Below, one piece after another: positions 59,931 to 64,000 of a DNA stretch of 64,000 nucleotides. The position numbers and the translations under genes are program-made. Each line of letters begins with the position of its first letter. Positions within the stretch are counted from its first letter, which is position 1. The notes beneath the pieces are model-generated. The model was not told the DNA's origin, did no database searches, and saw nothing but the letters and a program-made list of their open reading frames with translations. This DNA is from DRPN01 sp964599235 (GTDB lineage Bacteria; Bacteroidota; Bacteroidia; Bacteroidales; VadinHA17): contig CAZRDX010000055.1 of assembly GCA_964599235.1 (NCBI GenBank), positions 1 to 64,000 of the forward strand. The letters are read 5' to 3'.

Positions 59931-62051
59931 CTAATTTTTCCGGAAGGCGGCCTTGCCCTTTTTCAGGAACCGGATGAACTCCTCCTTGTCGAGAGTATGG
60001 CCCAGGGGTTCACCGAGGACCTTTTCATCGTTGTCGATGATCACATAATAGGGTTGTGTGTTGGTCTTGTACCGCTCGATCTGGAGATGGGCGTTCACCT
60101 GTCCCATTTTTTTCAGCACTTTGCCCTTGCCGGTGGTGACCCAGTTCTCTTCCGGCAGCTTGGTCCGGTCGTCGACATAGAGCTTGACGATGACGAAGTC
60201 GTTTTTCAGGAGCCGGATCACGTCGGGGTCGGTGAAGACGGTGGTTTCCATCTCTTTGCAGTTGCTGCAGGCGTGGCCGACGAAGTCGAGCAGCAGGGGT
60301 TTGTTCTGTTTGCGGGCGCAGGCGAGGGCTTGGTCGTAGTCGAAGTAGGTGGCGAGGCCCGGTGGCATCTCCAGCTTGTCGGCATACCTGGGCGTATCGC
60401 ACAGGGCGGAGGTCACCTCCCCGTCTGCCGATGCATGGGTGGTGCCTGCGGCAGGTGCAGCGGTGAGGGTGAACGACTGGGCGCTCATCGGCGGCAGCAG
60501 CCCCGAGATGCCCTTCAGCGGCGCCCCGAAAAGGCCGGGGATGAGATACACCACAAAGGAGAAGGTGGCGATCACCAGCACCAGCCGCGGGAAACTCACA
60601 TAAGGCAGGTCGCTGTCTTTCTTGAACTTGATCTTACCCAGCAGGTAGAAACCCAGCAGGGTGAAGAGGACGATCCATATGGCCAGGTAGAGGTCACGGC
60701 TGATGAGATGGAGGTTGTAGGTCTGGTCGATGTTGGAGAGGTATTTGAGCGAGAGGGCCAGCACCAGGAAGCCCAGCACCACCTCCACCGAGTTGAGCCA
60801 TCCCCCCGACTTGGGCAGGCCTTTGAGCCAGGAGGGGAAGATGGCCAGGAGGGTGAAGGGCAAGGCGAAGCCCAGGCCGAAGCCGAGCATGCCGATGGTC
60901 GGACGCCACACCTCTCCCGAAGCGGCCTCCACCAGCAGGGCACCCACGATGGGCCCGGTGCAGCTGAAAGAGACCAGCACCGTCGTCAGGCCCATGAAGA
61001 AAGCGGCCAGCATGCCCCCCTTGTCCACCTGCTGGTCGGCCTTGGTGATGAGACTGTTGGGCAGCACCAACTCGAACATGCCCAGGAAGGCGGCGGCGAA
61101 AGTGACAAAAAGGAGGAAGAACAAAAGGTTAGGAAGCCAGTGGGTGCTGAGCGTGTTGGCAAAGTCGGCACCGGCGCTCGTGAGCGAGACGATCAGTCCC
61201 ACCGACGTATAGATGAGCATGATGGATACTCCGAAGATGAAAGCCTGCAGGATGGCCTTCGAACGGCTGCCCATGCTGCGGGAGAAGAACGCCACGGTCA
61301 TGGGGATCATCGGGAAGACGCAGGGGGTGAGGGTGCCCAGGAGACCCGCTCCCAGCGAGAGAAGGAAGAAGAGCAGGAGCGAACGGTCTTTTTGTGTGCC
61401 GGAAGAAGAGGTGGCAGAAGCTGTCTCTTGGTGCTCCTCTTCGGCGGTGGGTGTGACCGTCGTACCCTGTACCTGCAGGTTGAGCTGGCTCTGCAGGGTC
61501 GGAGTGGCGGCAGTATCCGCAGAGGTGACGGCAGAGCCTCCCTCGTCCGTCTTCTCCGCAGTGCCGGCCGCAGCCACGGCCTTGCCTCCTTTTTCAAGAG
61601 TGAACGAGAAATCCTCTTCCTGCGGCGGGATACAGCGGCTGTCGTCGCAGCACATGAACTCCACCGACCCTTTTACCGTGACCGGCCCGTCGGCCAGCAG
61701 CTTCACCCGCTGCCTGAAAACGGCCTTGCCGCTGAAAACCTTCAGCTTCATGTTGAAATTGGAATCGAAATAGCTTTCCCCCTCACTCATTTCCTTTACC
61801 TTGCCGACCAGCTGATACTCACCGGTGGAGTCGAAACGGAAAGAGGTGGGGACAGGCCCTCCGCCGGGAATGTCCACTCCATACAGATGGAAATTGTCAT
61901 CGATCCGGGCGGTGAAGATCAGGTCGGCTTCATCCTCCGAGACCATCTCGGCCGAGAAGTTCCAGTGTACAGGGTTCACGATCTGGGCCGGCAGGGAGAG
62001 TTGCATCACCATCCATGCCGTCAGCAGCATCCAAGTCTTTCTCATGATCAT
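59931..62051 (-). CDS. DsbD-family thiol:disulfide interchange protein
   Basis: This inner-membrane reductase of about 706 residues would pass electrons from cytoplasmic thioredoxin to the periplasm. Parts: signal peptide (MLLTAWMVMQLSLPAQ), an N-terminal DsbD-alpha domain with Cys pair in VEFMCCDDSRCIPP (about 130-145), a Thr/Ala/Glu linker, eight membrane helices with the redox pair TLTPCVFPMIPM and VSFSCTGPIVGALL, and a C-terminal thioredoxin-like domain with CSNC in FVGHACSNCKEME. All six redox cysteines are present. I start at the ATG at 62051; the ATG at 62045 (MRKTWMLL) is about as likely. It may serve periplasmic disulfide repair or cytochrome maturation. The hairpin array lies just after its stop. 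Confidence 0.93.
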   Translation of the reverse strand: MIMRKTWMLLTAWMVMQLSLPAQIVNPVHWNFSAEMVSEDEADLIFTARIDDNFHLYGVDIPGGGPVPTSFRFDSTGEYQLVGKVKEMSEGESYFDSNFNMKLKVFSGKAVFRQRVKLLADGPVTVKGSVEFMCCDDSRCIPPQEEDFSFTLEKGGKAVAAAGTAEKTDEGGSAVTSADTAATPTLQSQLNLQVQGTTVTPTAEEEHQETASATSSSGTQKDRSLLLFFLLSLGAGLLGTLTPCVFPMIPMTVAFFSRSMGSRSKAILQAFIFGVSIMLIYTSVGLIVSLTSAGADFANTLSTHWLPNLLFFLLFVTFAAAFLGMFELVLPNSLITKADQQVDKGGMLAAFFMGLTTVLVSFSCTGPIVGALLVEAASGEVWRPTIGMLGFGLGFALPFTLLAIFPSWLKGLPKSGGWLNSVEVVLGFLVLALSLKYLSNIDQTYNLHLISRDLYLAIWIVLFTLLGFYLLGKIKFKKDSDLPYVSFPRLVLVIATFSFVVYLIPGLFGAPLKGISGLLPPMSAQSFTLTAAPAAGTTHASADGEVTSALCDTPRYADKLEMPPGLATYFDYDQALACARKQNKPLLLDFVGHACSNCKEMETTVFTDPDVIRLLKNDFVIVKLYVDDRTKLPEENWVTTGKGKVLKKMGQVNAHLQIERYKTNTQPYYVIIDNDEKVLGEPLGHTLDKEEFIRFLKKGKAAFRKN

Positions 62052-62104
62052 CAATGTTTTCTGACGTTTTTCACTTAATCCTCACAGGTTCTTGGAACGG
62101 CGCA

Positions 62105-62134
62105 TAAAAATACAAAAAGCGACGTTATGCACAA
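62105..62134 (-). promoter_or_regulatory. Promoter of the DsbD-family gene
   Basis: Read leftward, TTG (62134-62132), a 19-nt spacer and TATTTTTA (62112-62105) match the Bacteroidota consensus with one mismatch in the last base. Transcription would start near 62098, about 47 nt before the start codon. Confidence 0.55.
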
Positions 62135-62301
62135 CCTTCTCCTGCGGAACAACATTCCGAAACCGTTGACCGGCGGTGGAAAGCATCTTTCACGATACGG
62201 GTTTTTGAAAAATATTTTCTTTTTTGGCCTGTTGTTATGTCCTGGCAATGATTGTAATTTGTTCATATCCAGATGTAAATGCTTTGCTTGTATTGTTCTG
62301 C

Positions 62302-62354
62302 CTACGTAGTCAGCTATGTAGACTACTACGTAGATAGTCTGTAAATTTCAGTCA
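62302..62354 (+). repeat. Triple CTACGTAG palindrome element, copy B
   Basis: CTACGTAG at 62302, CTATGTAG at 62314 and CTACGTAG at 62326 have the same exact 12-bp period as copy A, and TGTAAATTTCAGTCA follows (62340-62354), differing from copy A at two positions. The flank between palindromes also agrees (AGCTA at the second unit). It lies 43-95 bp beyond the 3' end of ribonuclease G. The middle palindrome has one mismatch. Confidence 0.85.
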
Positions 62355-62396
62355 CACAGATTGTTGGAAGAGTTGTTGACCCCAAGGTGTCATGTT

Positions 62397-63950
62397 TCAG
62401 ACGATGATCTCGTCGCCGAAGGGATCGAGAAAACGGTATTCCAGGAAGGAGAGTTCGGTGAGGGGCTGGACTTCCAGCTTGCAGTTGTATTTTTTGCTCC
62501 ACTGGCGCCGGATCGATTTGAGGAAGCCTTTGTTGATGTATGCCTCCACGAAGGGGTGGACCCGGAGCGTGATCTTGCTGAAGTGGTGTTTTTCCTGGAT
62601 CTCTTTGAGACGGTTCTCGATGGTCTCGATGAGCTGGATGCTGGGGCCGATCTTGCCGGTGCCGTTGCAGACGGGGCATACCTCTTCGGTCTCGATATCA
62701 AGGACGGGCCGCACCCGCTGCCGGGTGATCTGCATCAGGCCGAACTTGCTGAGGGGAAGGATGTTGTGTTTGGTGCGGTCGTGCGACATCGCCTCCTTCA
62801 TCTTCTCGTAGACCTGCTGCCGGTGTTCGGGAGAGGTCATATCGATGAAGTCGACCACGATGATGCCGCCCATGTCGCGGAGACGCAGCTGCCGGGCGAT
62901 GGCCTCGGCTGCGGCCAGGTTGACCTCCAGGGCGTTGGTCTCTTGGGAATCGCCTGCACGCGAACGGTTTCCGCTGTTCACGTCGATGACGTGCAGGGCC
63001 TCGGTGTGTTCGATGATCAGATAGGCTCCGTTGCGGAACGATACCGTGCGTCCGAAAAGGCTCTTGATCTGCTTGTTGATGCCGAAATGCTCAAAAATGG
63101 GCAGTTTGCCCTTGTAGAGCTTGACGATCTTTACCTTATCGGGGGCGATGATGCGGATGTAATCCTGCATCTCCTGGTAAAGCTCGGCGTTGTTGACCCA
63201 AATAGCGCTGAAATCCACCCCCAGCAGGTCACGCAGGATGACCGATACCCGGTTGAGCTCGCCGATCATCTTTTTCGGGGGGGTGGCATCCTTCAGGCGT
63301 TGAAAGGAACTCTCCCATTTTCTGACCAGTTCCCGCAGTTCGGAGTCGAGCTCGGCCACTCTTTTCCCTTCGGCGGCGGTGCGGACGATGACCCCGTAGT
63401 TCTGGGGTTTGATGCTCTGCAGAAGCTGTTTGAGACGGTTCTTTTCCTCGGCCGATTCGATCTTGGAGGATACCGAGACCTTGTCGTGGAAGGGGAGCAG
63501 CACCAGGTTGCGTCCTGCCAGCGACACCTCCGAGGTGAGACGATGGCCCTTGGTGGAGATGGGTTCCTTGACGATCTGCACCACCACGGGGTCGCCCGGT
63601 TTGAGGACATCGGCCATCTTCCCGTCCTTGCGTATGTCGGGAAGCCGTTTGAAACGGTGTACCGACGGCATACGCCCCTTGCGGTGCAGGGCCACCGACA
63701 GGTATTCCTTCATCGTGCTGAATTGCGGGCCCAGATCGAGATAATGAAGGAATGCATCTTTCTTGGAACCGATGTCCACAAAAGCCGCATTCAAACCCGG
63801 CATGATCTTGCGGATCCTGCCCAGGTAGATGTCCCCTACAGAATATTCGATGTCGCTCTTTTCCTTCGACAGTTCGAGCAGCGACCCATCCTGCAGTAAG
63901 GCAATATCGATCTCGGAGGCCTTTGCATCAATGACCAGCTCGTAGCTCAC
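62397..63950 (-). CDS. rng: Ribonuclease G (RNase E/G family)
   Basis: This 517-residue endoribonuclease matures 16S rRNA and helps mRNA decay. Seen: N-terminal start VIDAKASEIDIALLQDGSLL, an S1 domain (about 36-130; VGDIYLGRIRKIMPGLNAAF, VDIGSKKDAFLHY), a 5'-sensor region, the DNase I-like catalytic core with the two metal Asp in HVIDVNSGNRS and GIIVVDFIDM, and the zinc link CPVCNGTGKIG. The long non-catalytic C-terminus of RNase E is missing, so RNase G is the better name. Its 5' region (63951-64000) is cut off by the window edge, and the promoter is not seen. Confidence 0.95.
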   Translation of the reverse strand: MSYELVIDAKASEIDIALLQDGSLLELSKEKSDIEYSVGDIYLGRIRKIMPGLNAAFVDIGSKKDAFLHYLDLGPQFSTMKEYLSVALHRKGRMPSVHRFKRLPDIRKDGKMADVLKPGDPVVVQIVKEPISTKGHRLTSEVSLAGRNLVLLPFHDKVSVSSKIESAEEKNRLKQLLQSIKPQNYGVIVRTAAEGKRVAELDSELRELVRKWESSFQRLKDATPPKKMIGELNRVSVILRDLLGVDFSAIWVNNAELYQEMQDYIRIIAPDKVKIVKLYKGKLPIFEHFGINKQIKSLFGRTVSFRNGAYLIIEHTEALHVIDVNSGNRSRAGDSQETNALEVNLAAAEAIARQLRLRDMGGIIVVDFIDMTSPEHRQQVYEKMKEAMSHDRTKHNILPLSKFGLMQITRQRVRPVLDIETEEVCPVCNGTGKIGPSIQLIETIENRLKEIQEKHHFSKITLRVHPFVEAYINKGFLKSIRRQWSKKYNCKLEVQPLTELSFLEYRFLDPFGDEIIV

Positions 63951-64000
63951 ATTTTTCCGTTTTGTTGATGCCCCCTGATGCGGGATAACGAAAAACCACA
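63951..64000. other. Upstream region of rng at the window edge
   Basis: Only 50 bp are visible and no gene or promoter can be called. Part of the leader of ribonuclease G should lie here. Confidence 0.4.

Larger units (their letters stand above)
62052..62396. other. 345-bp gap with promoter and palindrome element
   Basis: No gene is supported. It holds the leftward promoter of the DsbD-family gene (62105-62134), a hairpin-rich AT-rich middle part and the second copy of the triple palindrome element (62302-62354). A 60-codon rightward open frame at 62127-62309 looks random. Confidence 0.55.

Overview
The window looks like chromosomal DNA of a GC-rich, probably anaerobic member of the Bacteroidota, most likely Bacteroidales. 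The evidence is several promoters of the Bacteroidota type (TTG/TTTG, about 19 nt, then TAnnTTTG), Por-secretion (type IX) sorting domains of type A and type B, a DUF4290 protein, an EF-G2 paralog next to the str operon, and one long ribosomal cluster without tuf or adk. No rRNA, tRNA, CRISPR array, transposase or prophage gene was seen.

Layout. 1-11149 is a carbohydrate and cell-envelope region: the 3' end of a GH3 beta-glucosidase, a decayed Gfo/Idh/MocA oxidoreductase, a secreted FG-GAP/DUF4091 protein, a membrane protein of the sterol C7/C14 reductase family, a small outer-membrane barrel, and a two-gene unit of a beta-helix protein and a clan GH-D-like hydrolase. 11264-21241 holds secreted proteins: a WG-repeat protein, a C10 cysteine protease with a type A sorting signal, a tricorn-like S41 protease and a PKD protein with a type B sorting signal. 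21422-32130 is housekeeping and stress: PcrA/UvrD helicase, DUF4290 protein, MurA (active-site Cys replaced by Asp), GrpE, DnaJ, an ABC exporter pair, a Ppx/GppA phosphatase and an NtrC-like regulator without a DNA-binding domain.

32177-52787 is the translation region: fusA2 (EF-G2 with an eroded GTPase centre) runs leftward, and the str-S10-spc-alpha superoperon (rpsL to rplQ, 33 genes, including fusA, secY, map, infA, rpmJ and rpoA) runs rightward to a strong terminator. 52897-63950 holds a SpoIIE-type phosphatase overlapping tail-to-tail with a hybrid histidine kinase, two secreted unknowns, hisS, a 640-bp array of short hairpin units, a DsbD-family reductase and ribonuclease G.

The main non-coding signals are (i) the hairpin array at 59293-59930, whose units keep AATGAC and a few loop sequences while the stem arms change in a compensating way, and (ii) a triple CTACGTAG palindrome with exact 12-bp spacing, found twice about 50 kb apart (12484-12540 and 62302-62354) with a shared flank. 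The genes work mainly in glycan and peptide breakdown at the cell surface, protein quality control and translation. All family names come from reading motifs; no database search was run.
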